This document shows positions 25,752-34,737 of a stretch of DNA of 64,000 nucleotides, one piece after another. The translations under genes were made by a program, and so were the position numbers. The DNA is taken from positions 1,984,976-2,048,975 of the forward strand of contig NZ_JH992922.1 in NCBI RefSeq assembly GCF_000315425.1, read 5' to 3'. This DNA is from Massilia timonae CCUG 45783. Its GTDB lineage: Bacteria; Pseudomonadota; Gammaproteobacteria; Burkholderiales; Burkholderiaceae_D. Below the pieces are notes generated by a model. The model made no database searches and had not been told where the DNA came from. It was given only the letters and a program-made list of their open reading frames with translations. Each line of letters begins with the position of its first letter. Positions within the stretch are counted from its first letter, which is position 1.

Positions 25752-27809
25752 TCACCACTGTTTGACGAGGGTCAGGCGCAGCGAGCGCGGCTCGATCGGG
25801 TGGAAGTGCACGTCGGCCACCGGCGCGGCCTCGCCCTGCAACTGCGACTCGTAGAAGTAGTCGATGGCCGAGGCGCGCCGGTTGGTGAGATTGAAGCCTT
25901 CCAGCTCCAGGCGCAGGTCGTTCGCCAGCCGGTAGCCGATGCGGCCATTGAGCGTCAGGCTCGAACTCGAGCGCACGCTGTCGTCCTCGATCAGCGGACG
26001 CGGGCCGAACCAGCGCAGGCGCAGGGAACCCGACCACGGGCCGCTCGGGTCGACCGTCACGCCCAGCTGGGCGACGCCTTCGATGGCGCCAGGTATCCGG
26101 CGGCCGGCGTCCCGGTCGCCGTCGGGATTGTCGCCTCGCGAGCGGGCGCGCGCCCAGGCCGCGTCGAGGTCGATCGACAGCCACTTGAGCGGGCAGTAGT
26201 AGTTCGAGAACTCGATGCCGTAGCGGCGGCTCGGATCGCCCGCCTCGGTATTGCCGGCGTCGCCGATATAGGTCAGCTCGGAATCGAAGTCGAGCCGGTA
26301 CACGGCCAGCGACGTCTGCATTTTCGGAATCGCCTCGGTGCGCATGCCGAACTCGAACCCGCGCGAACGCACCAGGCCGGGCGTCGGGTCCACCGCCTCC
26401 AGGGTCTTCGGGTCGACGGTCGCCACCGTGCCGCGCGCGTCGTTGCTGTGGAAGCCATGGCCGTAGTTGGCGTACAGCTCGGTCGCGGCCCATGGGCCAT
26501 AGACGATGTTCAGGGTCGGCGTGACCAGCGTGTCGTGCGCCTTGCCGGCGTTCTCGAGGCGGTCGCCGTCCACGCGGAAGCGGTAGTTGCTGGCCCGGAC
26601 GCCCGCCACCGTGCGCAGCGCGTCGCTCCAGCGCGTCGCGTTTTCGATGAAGACGGCGCCGCTGGTCTCGACGATATGGTCTTCGCGCGTGGTCGCGATG
26701 CGCTGGCGCCGGCGCGTGTCGTACAGGCCGTTGAAGATATTGTCGTTCTGGAGCTGCGCGCCCACTGTCAGGTCGGACGACAGCTCCTCGGTGCGGTGCA
26801 TGTGCCAGGTGTGGGTGGCGTCGATGCCGGTGGTGACGCGGCGGTCCGGCTGGGCGAACTGGTCGCCGTTCACCGGGTCGTTCAGGAAATAGGTGAAGTT
26901 CGAGAACAGCGCGAGCTGGTTGCGGATCGCGTAGGCGCTCACCTTGCTGGCCGAATCGGCGTCGGTCCGGCGCCAGACGCCCGACAGGCTGAAGCGCCGC
27001 GCCTCGCCGCCGTCGCTGTCGTCGACCAGGTCGTATCGCCCGATGCGGCCATCCTGCACCGCGCGCAGCGGGATCTGGTCGGTGGAGTTCCAATCGCCGC
27101 GATAGCCCATCGCGGTGACGCTCCAGCCGTTATTGGCGTAGCCCTGGCTGAACCGCAGCACGGCATTGAACTTGCGGTAGTCGTCCGGCCGCGTCCACGG
27201 GCCGTCGTTATGCATCGTTTCCAGCGCGTACAGCAGGCTGCCGCCCGCCACCTCGGGCGATCCGGCGATCATGGCGCGCCGGTAGCCGTCCTGGCCGACG
27301 GTGGCCGAGGCGACGTCCTTCACCAGCCGGTTGGCATAGGTGAGCGAGGCCACGCCGGCCGACGAGAAGTCGCCTTCGCGCGCCGAGTACGGGCCCTTGC
27401 GGTAGTCGAGGCGGCCGACCAGCTCCGGGATCAGGAAGTTCAGGTCGGTCCAGCCCTGGCCGTGGGCGTGGCTGCGCTGGTTGACCGGCATGCCGTCGAC
27501 CCAGGTCGCGAGGTCGGTGCCGTGGTCGAGGTTGAAGCCGCGCAGGTAGAACTGGTTGGCCTTGCCTTCGCCGCTGTGCTGGCTGGCGATCAGTCCGGGC
27601 GTGACCTCGAGCAGCTCGCCCGGGCGATAGGCGATGCGGCCGGCCAGGTCCTTCGCGCCGGCACTGCCGGCGCCGGCCGAATCGGCGATCCCGAGCTGGG
27701 AGGCGCGGGCGCCTTCGACCAGCACGCGCTGGAGCTGGAATTCGTCGGCATGGACGGCGGACGTGGCGGACAGCGCGGCCAGCGCGCAGGCGATAGGACG
27801 AAGAATCAT
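25752..27809 (-). CDS. TonB-dependent receptor linked to M1 peptidases
   Basis: 685 residues. Signal peptide (residues 1-22, ending VHA), a plug domain with QRVLVEGARAS, RPGELLEVTPGLIASQHSGEG, NQFYLRGFNLDHGTDLATWVDG and GVASLTYANR, then a beta-barrel ending LVKQW with an aromatic last residue. No Fur box or B12 riboswitch lies directly upstream; the gene is 20 bp after the DUF6702 gene and so belongs to the peptidase operon. The His-rich loop SHAHGQGW could bind metal. The ligand is probably a peptide or metal-peptide chelate by context only. Confidence 0.87.
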   Translation of the reverse strand: MILRPIACALAALSATSAVHADEFQLQRVLVEGARASQLGIADSAGAGSAGAKDLAGRIAYRPGELLEVTPGLIASQHSGEGKANQFYLRGFNLDHGTDLATWVDGMPVNQRSHAHGQGWTDLNFLIPELVGRLDYRKGPYSAREGDFSSAGVASLTYANRLVKDVASATVGQDGYRRAMIAGSPEVAGGSLLYALETMHNDGPWTRPDDYRKFNAVLRFSQGYANNGWSVTAMGYRGDWNSTDQIPLRAVQDGRIGRYDLVDDSDGGEARRFSLSGVWRRTDADSASKVSAYAIRNQLALFSNFTYFLNDPVNGDQFAQPDRRVTTGIDATHTWHMHRTEELSSDLTVGAQLQNDNIFNGLYDTRRRQRIATTREDHIVETSGAVFIENATRWSDALRTVAGVRASNYRFRVDGDRLENAGKAHDTLVTPTLNIVYGPWAATELYANYGHGFHSNDARGTVATVDPKTLEAVDPTPGLVRSRGFEFGMRTEAIPKMQTSLAVYRLDFDSELTYIGDAGNTEAGDPSRRYGIEFSNYYCPLKWLSIDLDAAWARARSRGDNPDGDRDAGRRIPGAIEGVAQLGVTVDPSGPWSGSLRLRWFGPRPLIEDDSVRSSSSLTLNGRIGYRLANDLRLELEGFNLTNRRASAIDYFYESQLQGEAAPVADVHFHPIEPRSLRLTLVKQW

Positions 27810-27829
27810 GGCGTTCGGGAAGGTGTTTT

Positions 27830-28324
27830 TTACTGCGCCGGCTGCTCGAGCGCCTGGCGGGTGAAGGTGAGGGAACGGACTGCGCCGCCCGCGCCCAGGT
27901 TGACGGTGTTGACCTGCTCGGGCAGGAAGTCGATCAGCACGCCCTGGCGGATCGTGGCCGCGCGGGTCAGCGGCGTGTTGTCGAGTTCCTGGTAGATGAC
28001 GACGCTGTTGGCGTCGACCGTCATGCCGATCCATTTGGCCGGCAGGCGCTTGCCATCCGGGCCGGCGAGCCAGAAGTGGCGCTCGACGTACTGGCGCAGC
28101 ACGTCCTGGTCTTCCGGGTCGGAGAGGTCGAACTGGCGCTGGTACAGGTTCAGCAGCAGGGCGTCGATGTCGTGCGCCGTATAGGTGTGGACGATCTCGG
28201 TGCTCCTGGTGCGCTCGTTGTACGAGATGTCGGTCATGCCGAAGTGGAAGCGGTGCGCGCTCGCCGCTGTGCTGACGCACAGCAGCAGGGCGAGGCACAG
28301 CGTCTTGAAACCGCGCACTGTCAT
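27830..28324 (-). CDS. DUF6702-family secreted protein
   Basis: 164 residues with a signal peptide (about 1-23, cut after ASA). The mature part begins HRFHFGMTDISYN and contains TVDANSVVIYQELDN, a beta-rich pattern seen in the small DUF6702 family often found beside M1 peptidases and TonB receptors. Function unknown; likely periplasmic or outer-membrane associated. Its ATG overlaps the stop of the preceding peptidase gene (ATGA at 28321-28324), and the receptor gene follows after 20 bp, so all three are made together. Confidence 0.78.
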   Translation of the reverse strand: MTVRGFKTLCLALLLCVSTAASAHRFHFGMTDISYNERTRSTEIVHTYTAHDIDALLLNLYQRQFDLSDPEDQDVLRQYVERHFWLAGPDGKRLPAKWIGMTVDANSVVIYQELDNTPLTRAATIRQGVLIDFLPEQVNTVNLGAGGAVRSLTFTRQALEQPAQ

Positions 28325-30666
28325 TGCGCGCCCTTCAATGGCGTCTTCATGTCGCGCATCAGGTTGTTCGGGTCACGCTCGGTCTTGAACAGCTCCAGGC
28401 GCGACGGCGCGGTCTTGCGCGGCCAGCTGTTGTTGCTGGTGTCGATGTCGGCGGTTTCCCAGAACGGATCCTGGGTCAGGCCCACGATCGGTTCGTCGGT
28501 GACGAACAGCTTGGTGATTTGCTTCGGCGAATAGCGCCATACTTCGGCCGGAATGCGCTCGATGATCTTCTTGCCGCTCTTGAGTTCGATCTCGACGATC
28601 AGCGGCATCACCAGGCCGCCCTTGTTGGCAAAGTCGACCAGGGTCAGGTGCTTGCCTTCCTTGAGGAGCGCCTTTTCCCAGTCCTCCAGGCCGGCCATGG
28701 TTTCCTGGTATTTGTTGCGGTCCTTGTTGGTGACCGTGAACTCGTCGTGCTCGTTGTAGAAGTCCTTCAGCTCGGGATGGGCGTCGATGCGGCGCGCCAT
28801 CCCCTTGTTGCGCTGGTCCATGACCGACACCGGTTCGCCGTTGGCGCGCTCGCGGCGCAATGCCTTCTCGACCTCGGGATCCTGGCTGCTGACGGTGTAC
28901 TCGGTGATGCCGTCGACGCTGATGTCGACCGCGTCGGTGGTGTAGAACCAGCCGCGCCAGAACCAGTCGAGGTCCGTGCCGGACGCGTCTTCCATGGTGC
29001 GGAAGAAGTCGGCCGGGGTCGGGCGCTTGAACTTCCAGCGTTCGGCGTATTCCCTGAAGGCGAAGTCGAACAGTTCGCGGCCGAGGATGGTCTCGCGCAG
29101 GATATTGAAGGCCGTGGCCGGCTTGGCGTAGGCGTTGTTGCCGCGCTGGAGCGTCGACTCGGCATTGGTCATGATCGGCGCCTGGTTGGTGCTGCGCATG
29201 TACGAGACGATGTCGCGCGCCTCGCCGCGGCGCGACGGGTAGTTTTCTTCCCAGGCCTGCTCGGCCAGGAACTGCAGGAAGCTGTTCATGCCCTCGTCCA
29301 TCCAGGTCCACTGGCGCTCGTCCGAATTGACGATCATCGGGAAGTAATTGTGGCCGACCTCGTGGATGATCACGCTGATCAGGCCATACTTGGCGGCCTT
29401 CGAATACGTCATTTCGCCGGTCTTGGCGTCCTTCACCGGACGGCGCCCGTTAAACGACAGCATCGGGTATTCCATGCCGCCCACCGGGCCGTTGACCGAG
29501 ATCGCGACCGGATACGGGTAGTCGAACGAATACTTGTTGTACTGTTCGATGGTGTGGATCACGGCCGGCGTCGAATATTTTTCCCACAGCGGATTGGCCT
29601 CGGCCGGGTAGTAGGACATCGCCATCACGTCCTGCTTGCCGCTCTTGATGCCTTGCGCGTCCCAGATGAACTTGCGGCTGGTGGCGAAGGCGAAGTCGCG
29701 CACGTTCTGCGCCTTGAAGCGCCAGGTCCTGGTGCCGGTGGCGCGGCCTTTTTCGTTCGCCTGGGCTTCCGGCTGGGTGATGATCATGACCGGCTTGTTC
29801 GCCGTGCGCGCCTGCTTGAGCCGCTCGCGCTGGACCGCGGTGAGCACGTCGCCCGGGTTCTGCAGTTCGCCGGTGGACGCCACCACGTGGTCGGCGGGGG
29901 CCGTGATCTGCACGTCGTAGTCGCCGAATTCGAGGGTGAACTCGCCGTCGCCCAGGTATTGCGCGTTCTGCCAGCCGGCCGCGTCGTAGTAGGCCGCCAT
30001 GCGCGGGAACCACTGCGCGATTTCGAAGATGTCGTTGCCGTCGTCGAAGCGCTCGAAGCCCATGCGGCGGCCCAGCACGTTCATCTCGGGGATGTTGAAG
30101 CTCCAGGCCACGTCGAACGAGGTGCGCGCGCCGGGCTTCAAAGGCTGCGGCAGGTCGATCCGCATCATGGTCTTGTTGATCGTGTGACGCAGCGGCTTGC
30201 CGTCGCTGCCGGTCACGCTGGCGATGTGGATGCCGCCGTCGAACTTGCGCGCCTCGAGCGTGAAGCGCAGGGCGTCGAACTTGACGCCATCGTTGCCGCG
30301 CGGCTGCCAGGCGTCGCGCGACGGCAAGGTGGAAATATTGCGGTTATCCGAATCGTTGCGGAACATGTTCTGGTCCAGCTGCACCCACAGGTAGGACAGG
30401 GTATCCGGCGAATTGTTATGGTACGTCACGGTGCCCGAGCCGCTCAATGAACGCTTGTTCTCGTCGAGCGTCACGCGCAGCCGGTAGTCGGCGCGCTGCT
30501 GCCAGTACTTGTGGCCGGGCGCGCCGGCCGCGTTGCGGGTCTCGCCCGGCGTCGGCAGCAGTTCCTCCAGCTGGCGGAACTTGTCGTCGAAGACGGGGCC
30601 GGCGGCGCTGGCGGAGGCGGAAAGAACGAGGGCGGCGATGGTCGCCTGCAGGTGCTTGAGATTCAT
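28321..30666 (-). CDS. M1-family zinc metallopeptidase (second of tandem pair)
   Basis: 781 residues with a signal peptide (about 1-22). N-terminal beta-domain to about 250, then a thermolysin-like catalytic domain: the exopeptidase motif appears as GGMEY (396-400, usual GxMEN), zinc ligands His435 and His439 in HEVGH and Glu458 in MDEGMN, exactly 18 residues later. C-terminal region ends in charged segments. It should trim N-terminal residues from peptides outside the cytoplasm. It is closely similar over its full length to the product of the next gene upstream, so the pair arose by tandem duplication. Confidence 0.9.
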   Translation of the reverse strand: MNLKHLQATIAALVLSASASAAGPVFDDKFRQLEELLPTPGETRNAAGAPGHKYWQQRADYRLRVTLDENKRSLSGSGTVTYHNNSPDTLSYLWVQLDQNMFRNDSDNRNISTLPSRDAWQPRGNDGVKFDALRFTLEARKFDGGIHIASVTGSDGKPLRHTINKTMMRIDLPQPLKPGARTSFDVAWSFNIPEMNVLGRRMGFERFDDGNDIFEIAQWFPRMAAYYDAAGWQNAQYLGDGEFTLEFGDYDVQITAPADHVVASTGELQNPGDVLTAVQRERLKQARTANKPVMIITQPEAQANEKGRATGTRTWRFKAQNVRDFAFATSRKFIWDAQGIKSGKQDVMAMSYYPAEANPLWEKYSTPAVIHTIEQYNKYSFDYPYPVAISVNGPVGGMEYPMLSFNGRRPVKDAKTGEMTYSKAAKYGLISVIIHEVGHNYFPMIVNSDERQWTWMDEGMNSFLQFLAEQAWEENYPSRRGEARDIVSYMRSTNQAPIMTNAESTLQRGNNAYAKPATAFNILRETILGRELFDFAFREYAERWKFKRPTPADFFRTMEDASGTDLDWFWRGWFYTTDAVDISVDGITEYTVSSQDPEVEKALRRERANGEPVSVMDQRNKGMARRIDAHPELKDFYNEHDEFTVTNKDRNKYQETMAGLEDWEKALLKEGKHLTLVDFANKGGLVMPLIVEIELKSGKKIIERIPAEVWRYSPKQITKLFVTDEPIVGLTQDPFWETADIDTSNNSWPRKTAPSRLELFKTERDPNNLMRDMKTPLKGAQ

Positions 30667-30710
30667 GTGGTGACAACAGAAAGTAAAACACCGGCAGGCG
30701 CCGGCGTAGG

Positions 30711-30731
30711 GTGGACGGCTAGGCCGTCCAC
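30711..30731. repeat. Perfect 9-bp inverted repeat between the M1 genes
   Basis: GTGGACGGC and GCCGTCCAC flank a 3-base loop TAG in the 92-bp gap. No T-run follows on either strand, so it is not an ordinary terminator. The surrounding CGTAGGGTGGACGG context resembles REP-type intergenic repeats of proteobacteria. No second copy was seen in this window. Confidence 0.5.
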
Positions 30732-30758
30732 GCGTTCTACAACAGGATCAGTACTCGG

Positions 30759-33122
30759 TCACTGACCGGAAGCCCCTTCCGTCTTGAGCTTCGTATTAAA
30801 GTCGCGCATCAGGTTGTTCGGATCGCGCTCGGTCTTGAACAGCTCCAGCCGCGACGGCGTGGCCTTGCGTGGCCAGCTGTTGTTGCTGACATCGACGTCG
30901 GCCGTCTCCCAGTACGGATCCTGGGTCAGCCCCACCATCGGTTCGTCCGTCACGAACAGCTTGGTGATCTTCGCCGGCGAATAACGCCACACCTCGGCCG
31001 GAATCCGTTCGATGGTCTTCTTGCCGCTCTTGAGTTCGATCTCGACCACCAGCGGCGTCACCAGCCCGCCCACGTTCGTGAAGTCCACCAGGTACAGGTG
31101 CTTGCCTTCCTTGAGCAGCGCCTTTTCCCAGTCCTCCAGGCCGGCCATCTTTTCCTGGTAGCGGTTGCGGTCCTTGTTGGTGACGGTGAAGTCGTCGTTC
31201 TCGTTGTAGAAGTCCTTCAGCTCCGGATGCGCATCGACGCGGCGCGCCATCCCCTCGTTGCGCTGCCTCGTGACCGAGACCGGTTCCTCCGCGCGGCGCG
31301 CACGCTGCAGGGCCTTCTCGACCTCCGGATCCTGGCTCGAGACCGTGTATTCGGTGATGCCGTCCACGCTCACGTCGACCGCGTCGGTGGTGTAGAACCA
31401 GCCGCGCCAGAACCAGTCGAGGTCGGTGCCGGACGCGTCTTCCATGGTGCGGAAGAAGTCGGCCGGGGTGGGGCGCTTGAATTTCCAGCGCTGGGCGTAT
31501 TCCTTGAAGGCGAAGTCGAACAGTTCGCGGCCGAGCACCGTCTCGCGCAGCACGTTCAGCGCGGCGGCCGGCTTGGCATAGGCGTTGTTCCCGAACTGCA
31601 GCAGCGACTCCGAGTTGGTCATGATCGGCACCTGGTTACGGCTCTTCATGTAGTCGGTGATGCGGCGCGGCTCGCCGCGGCTGTCCGGCCAGTTCTCTTC
31701 CCAGGCCTGCTGCGCCAGGTATTGCACGAAGGTGTTCAGGCCTTCGTCCATCCAGGTCCACTGGCGCTCGTCCGAGTTGACGATCATCGGGAAGTAGTTG
31801 TGGCCCACCTCGTGGATGATCACGCCGATCAGGCCATACTTGGTGCGTTGCGAATAGGTGATCTCGCCGGTCTTCTTGTCCTTGCTTGGCCGCGGACCGT
31901 TGAACGAGATCATCGGGTATTCCATGCCGCCCACCGGGCCGTTGACCGAGATCGCGGTCGGATACGGGTAGTCGAAGGAATACTTGTTGTACTGCTCGAT
32001 GGTGTGGATGATCGCCTGGGTCGAATATTTCTCCCACAGCGGATTGCCCTCTTTCGGGTAGTAGGACATCGCCAGCACGTCGACGTCGCCGCTCTTGACC
32101 CCTTGCGCGTCCCAGATGAACTTGCGGCTCGAGGCGAACGCGAAGTCGCGCACGTTCTTCGCCTTGAAGTGCCAGGTTTTCGTCGCGCCGTTGCTCACCG
32201 CGCTGCGCGCCTTCTCGGCCGCTTCGGCCTCGGCCTGGGTCACGATGATGACCGGCTTTTTTGCCGTGCGCGCCTGCTTGAGGCGCTCGCGCTGGGCGGC
32301 GGTCAGCACGTCGCCCGGGTTCTGCAGCTCGCCGGTCGACGCGACCACGTGGTCCGCCGGCACGGTGATGCGCACGTCGTAGTCGCCGAATTCGAGCGTG
32401 AACTCGCCCGAACCCAGGAACTGCTTGTGCTGCCAGCCGTAGACGTCGTAGTAGGCGGCCATGCGCGGGAACCACTGGGCGATCTCGAACAGGTCGTTGT
32501 TGTCGTCGAACTTCTCGTAGCCGGCGCGCCCGCCCAGCACCTTCTGCTCGTTGATGTTGTAGCGCCAGTCGACGCTGAAGGTCACGCGCGCGCCGGGCTT
32601 GAGCGGCTGCGGCAGGTCGATCCGTATCATCGTCTTGTTGATGGTGTGCGGCAGCGCGCGGCCGTTCGCATCCTTCACCGCCAGGATGTCGAAGCCGCCG
32701 GGGAAGGTGCGCTGCTCGAGCAGCGAACGCAGGCCGTCGAACTTCAGGCCCGTCTGCGGCGTGGCGCCGGTCCAGGCGTTGCGCGAGGGGAGGGTGGCGC
32801 TCTGGCGCGCGTCCGAACCCGGCTTGTAGATGTTCTGGTCCAGCTGCAGCCACAGATACTTGAGGGTATCCGGGGAATTGTTATGGTAGGTCACCGTGCC
32901 GGCGCCGGTGAGCGCGCGCTTGTTCTCGTCGAGCGTGGCGCGGATCGTGTAGTCGGCGCGCTGCTGCCAGTAGGCGTGGCCCGGGGCGCCGGAAGCGGTG
33001 CGGATCGCGCCAGGCGTTGGCAGGAGTTCGTCGAGCTGGCGGAACTTGTCGTCGAAGGGCGCGGCTGCGAACGCCGACGTGGCAAGGCATAGCGCTGCCA
33101 CGCCGATAGGCAAACGAAACAT
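30759..33122 (-). CDS. M1-family zinc metallopeptidase (first of tandem pair)
   Basis: 787 residues with a signal peptide (about 1-20, ending AFAA). Same plan as the downstream paralogue: GGMEY at 398-402, zinc ligands His437 and His441 in HEVGH, and Glu460. Differences cluster in the N-terminal 150 residues and in an insert around AEAEAAEKARSAVSNG near 300, which could alter substrate choice. It is the promoter-proximal gene of the cluster; an AT-rich dyad lies just upstream. Confidence 0.9.
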   Translation of the reverse strand: MFRLPIGVAALCLATSAFAAAPFDDKFRQLDELLPTPGAIRTASGAPGHAYWQQRADYTIRATLDENKRALTGAGTVTYHNNSPDTLKYLWLQLDQNIYKPGSDARQSATLPSRNAWTGATPQTGLKFDGLRSLLEQRTFPGGFDILAVKDANGRALPHTINKTMIRIDLPQPLKPGARVTFSVDWRYNINEQKVLGGRAGYEKFDDNNDLFEIAQWFPRMAAYYDVYGWQHKQFLGSGEFTLEFGDYDVRITVPADHVVASTGELQNPGDVLTAAQRERLKQARTAKKPVIIVTQAEAEAAEKARSAVSNGATKTWHFKAKNVRDFAFASSRKFIWDAQGVKSGDVDVLAMSYYPKEGNPLWEKYSTQAIIHTIEQYNKYSFDYPYPTAISVNGPVGGMEYPMISFNGPRPSKDKKTGEITYSQRTKYGLIGVIIHEVGHNYFPMIVNSDERQWTWMDEGLNTFVQYLAQQAWEENWPDSRGEPRRITDYMKSRNQVPIMTNSESLLQFGNNAYAKPAAALNVLRETVLGRELFDFAFKEYAQRWKFKRPTPADFFRTMEDASGTDLDWFWRGWFYTTDAVDVSVDGITEYTVSSQDPEVEKALQRARRAEEPVSVTRQRNEGMARRVDAHPELKDFYNENDDFTVTNKDRNRYQEKMAGLEDWEKALLKEGKHLYLVDFTNVGGLVTPLVVEIELKSGKKTIERIPAEVWRYSPAKITKLFVTDEPMVGLTQDPYWETADVDVSNNSWPRKATPSRLELFKTERDPNNLMRDFNTKLKTEGASGQ

Positions 33123-33140
33123 GATTCCCCTGGATCTGTA

Positions 33141-33181
33141 GTTGATATTAGAAAAGAATTCTAATCCTGATATTAATCAAC
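33141..33181. promoter_or_regulatory. AT-rich nested dyad upstream of the M1 operon
   Basis: Outer arms GTTGAT (33141-33146) and ATCAAC (33176-33181) surround a second dyad ATTAGA-N7-TCTAAT (33147-33165) with the palindrome AGAATTCT at its centre. The base composition contrasts sharply with the GC-rich surroundings. It lies 19 bp before the first M1 gene start, where an operator would sit. Confidence 0.35.
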
Positions 33182-33221
33182 TGCTCAAGGGATTTGTAAA
33201 AATCCTGAAATATAAGTATTC

Positions 33222-34661
33222 CTACCGGCCGCCGACGCGCTTGTACGGGCGGGAGGAGGCTCCCAGCACCGACACGCCGCTGTCGGCGTCAAGGCGATGC
33301 AGCTCGATCGGACGCGACAGGATGAACAGCACCTTGTCGGATTCGGCATACAGCGGCTCCCATGGCGCGTCGCGGTTGGCGATCATCAGCCGGCCTTCGC
33401 GCTCGGCGATCTCGAAGCCGCCCAGCCCTTCGATCTGGTATTTGCCGACCAGGGCCTTCTTCTGCCCTGGCGCCAGTTCGACCGCCGGGCGCAGGCGGGT
33501 CTGGTTGAAGGACCACTTGTACTCGTGGGCGATGGCGCGCACCAGGCTGTCCGCCAGTGGTCCGCCATTGTCGCCGTTGGTCAGGATCACCGCGCCATCG
33601 CCACCTTCGGTCGATGCGACCATCAAGGCCTTGAAGCCCATATTGCTGCCGTTATGGCCGAAGCCCTTGCCCTTGTCCTGGATATGCAGGCCCAATGCGT
33701 AGTCGTTCATGACCGGGGTGAGCATGGTGCGCGTCATGCTTGGGGAGATCACGCCGTTGTCGCCGCCTGCCGCGCCGTTCTGGATCGCGATCGCGAATCT
33801 GGCCAGGTCTTGCGGCGTGGTCCAGAGTCCCGCTGCCGCCAGCTCAGGGTAGGTGTGGACGCCGCCCTGGTAGGGTTTGCCGTCTTTGTCGTGGGCGCGG
33901 GCGGCCTGTGCCTGCAAGGTCGCCGGCAGCGGCTGCGAGAAGCTGCTGTCGCTCATGCCCAGCGGCGCCAGGACCGATTCCCGCAGCAGCACGTCGAAGG
34001 GCTTGCCGCTGCGATCGATCATGGCCTGCTGAAGCACCGTATAACCGCCACCCGAATAACGAAATGCCGATCCGGGCGCCGCATCCACCCTGATCGCCTT
34101 GGTATTGGCGGCCCAGGCGCCATCCAGCACCTGCACCAGCGTCGGCGCCGGCTTGCCCGCGGCGTAGCCGGGGAATCCCGACACGCTCATGCCGCCCGTA
34201 TGCGATAGCAGCTGGCGCACACTGGGTTTGCCTTTGCCCTCCGGCAGGCGCCATGAGGTGAGGGCGGTGTCGATGCCGGCGTCGAGATCGAGCTTGCCCT
34301 GTTCGACCATGCGCAGGGCGGCCATGGCGGCCACCGGCTTGCTCACCGAGGCGGCCTGGAACAGGGTCTGCGGCGTGACCGCCGGCCCGCCGATCCAGGC
34401 CACGCCATAGCCGCGGGCCCAGGCGACCTTGGCGTCCTTGATCACGGCCACGCTCACGCCCGGCACCTTCAGGCGCGTCATCGCGTCCTGCAGGCTTTCG
34501 GTCTTGACCGCTGCGTTCGCCAGTGCGACGGCCGGACGCAGGCCGGCTTCGATGCGGGCGATGGCGGCGTCATCGGCATGGGCGAAGGGGGTGGCGAACG
34601 TCGCCAGGCTGGCAATCAGGAGGGAACGCAGACGCGGTGCGGCAGGCTGCTTGACAAACAT
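33222..34661 (-). CDS. Serine hydrolase of the beta-lactamase/AmpC-like family
   Basis: 479 residues. Signal peptide (about 1-28, ending AHA). The catalytic block SVSK is in FQAASVSKPVAAMAAL (SxxK), YSGGGY replaces the YxN motif, and HNGSNMG stands for the third K/HxG motif. A C-terminal domain of about 100 residues (from LRPAVELAPGQKKALVGKYQ) is the beta-barrel extension common in such esterase/peptidase-type members. Likely periplasmic; it could act on D-amino peptides or esters. ATG 34661 is used because GGAGAG precedes it and the signal peptide starts there; a longer frame upstream overlaps the kinase gene. Confidence 0.85.
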   Translation of the reverse strand: MFVKQPAAPRLRSLLIASLATFATPFAHADDAAIARIEAGLRPAVALANAAVKTESLQDAMTRLKVPGVSVAVIKDAKVAWARGYGVAWIGGPAVTPQTLFQAASVSKPVAAMAALRMVEQGKLDLDAGIDTALTSWRLPEGKGKPSVRQLLSHTGGMSVSGFPGYAAGKPAPTLVQVLDGAWAANTKAIRVDAAPGSAFRYSGGGYTVLQQAMIDRSGKPFDVLLRESVLAPLGMSDSSFSQPLPATLQAQAARAHDKDGKPYQGGVHTYPELAAAGLWTTPQDLARFAIAIQNGAAGGDNGVISPSMTRTMLTPVMNDYALGLHIQDKGKGFGHNGSNMGFKALMVASTEGGDGAVILTNGDNGGPLADSLVRAIAHEYKWSFNQTRLRPAVELAPGQKKALVGKYQIEGLGGFEIAEREGRLMIANRDAPWEPLYAESDKVLFILSRPIELHRLDADSGVSVLGASSRPYKRVGGR

Positions 34662-34737
34662 GGGCTCTCCATATGATGTGGACAAATGGTCAACAGTATG
34701 AAGATGCCGGACGGGGCGAACAAGCGACGGACGGATT

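Noticed and set aside
24949..27093. Apparent 714-codon fusion ending in the 2OG oxygenase
   Set aside because: The part before the Met at 25686 is an out-of-phase reading of the TonB receptor gene; the oxygenase begins at 25686.
27810..27829. Cobalamin riboswitch before the second TonB receptor
   Set aside because: Only 20 bp separate it from the preceding gene; there is no room for a riboswitch.
25800..27995. 731-codon rightward open frame opposite the TonB receptor
   Set aside because: Antisense shadow of a GC-rich gene: Ala/Arg/Val/Gly-rich, no recognisable domain.
30711..30731. Hairpin as a rho-independent terminator between the M1 genes
   Set aside because: No T-run on either side.
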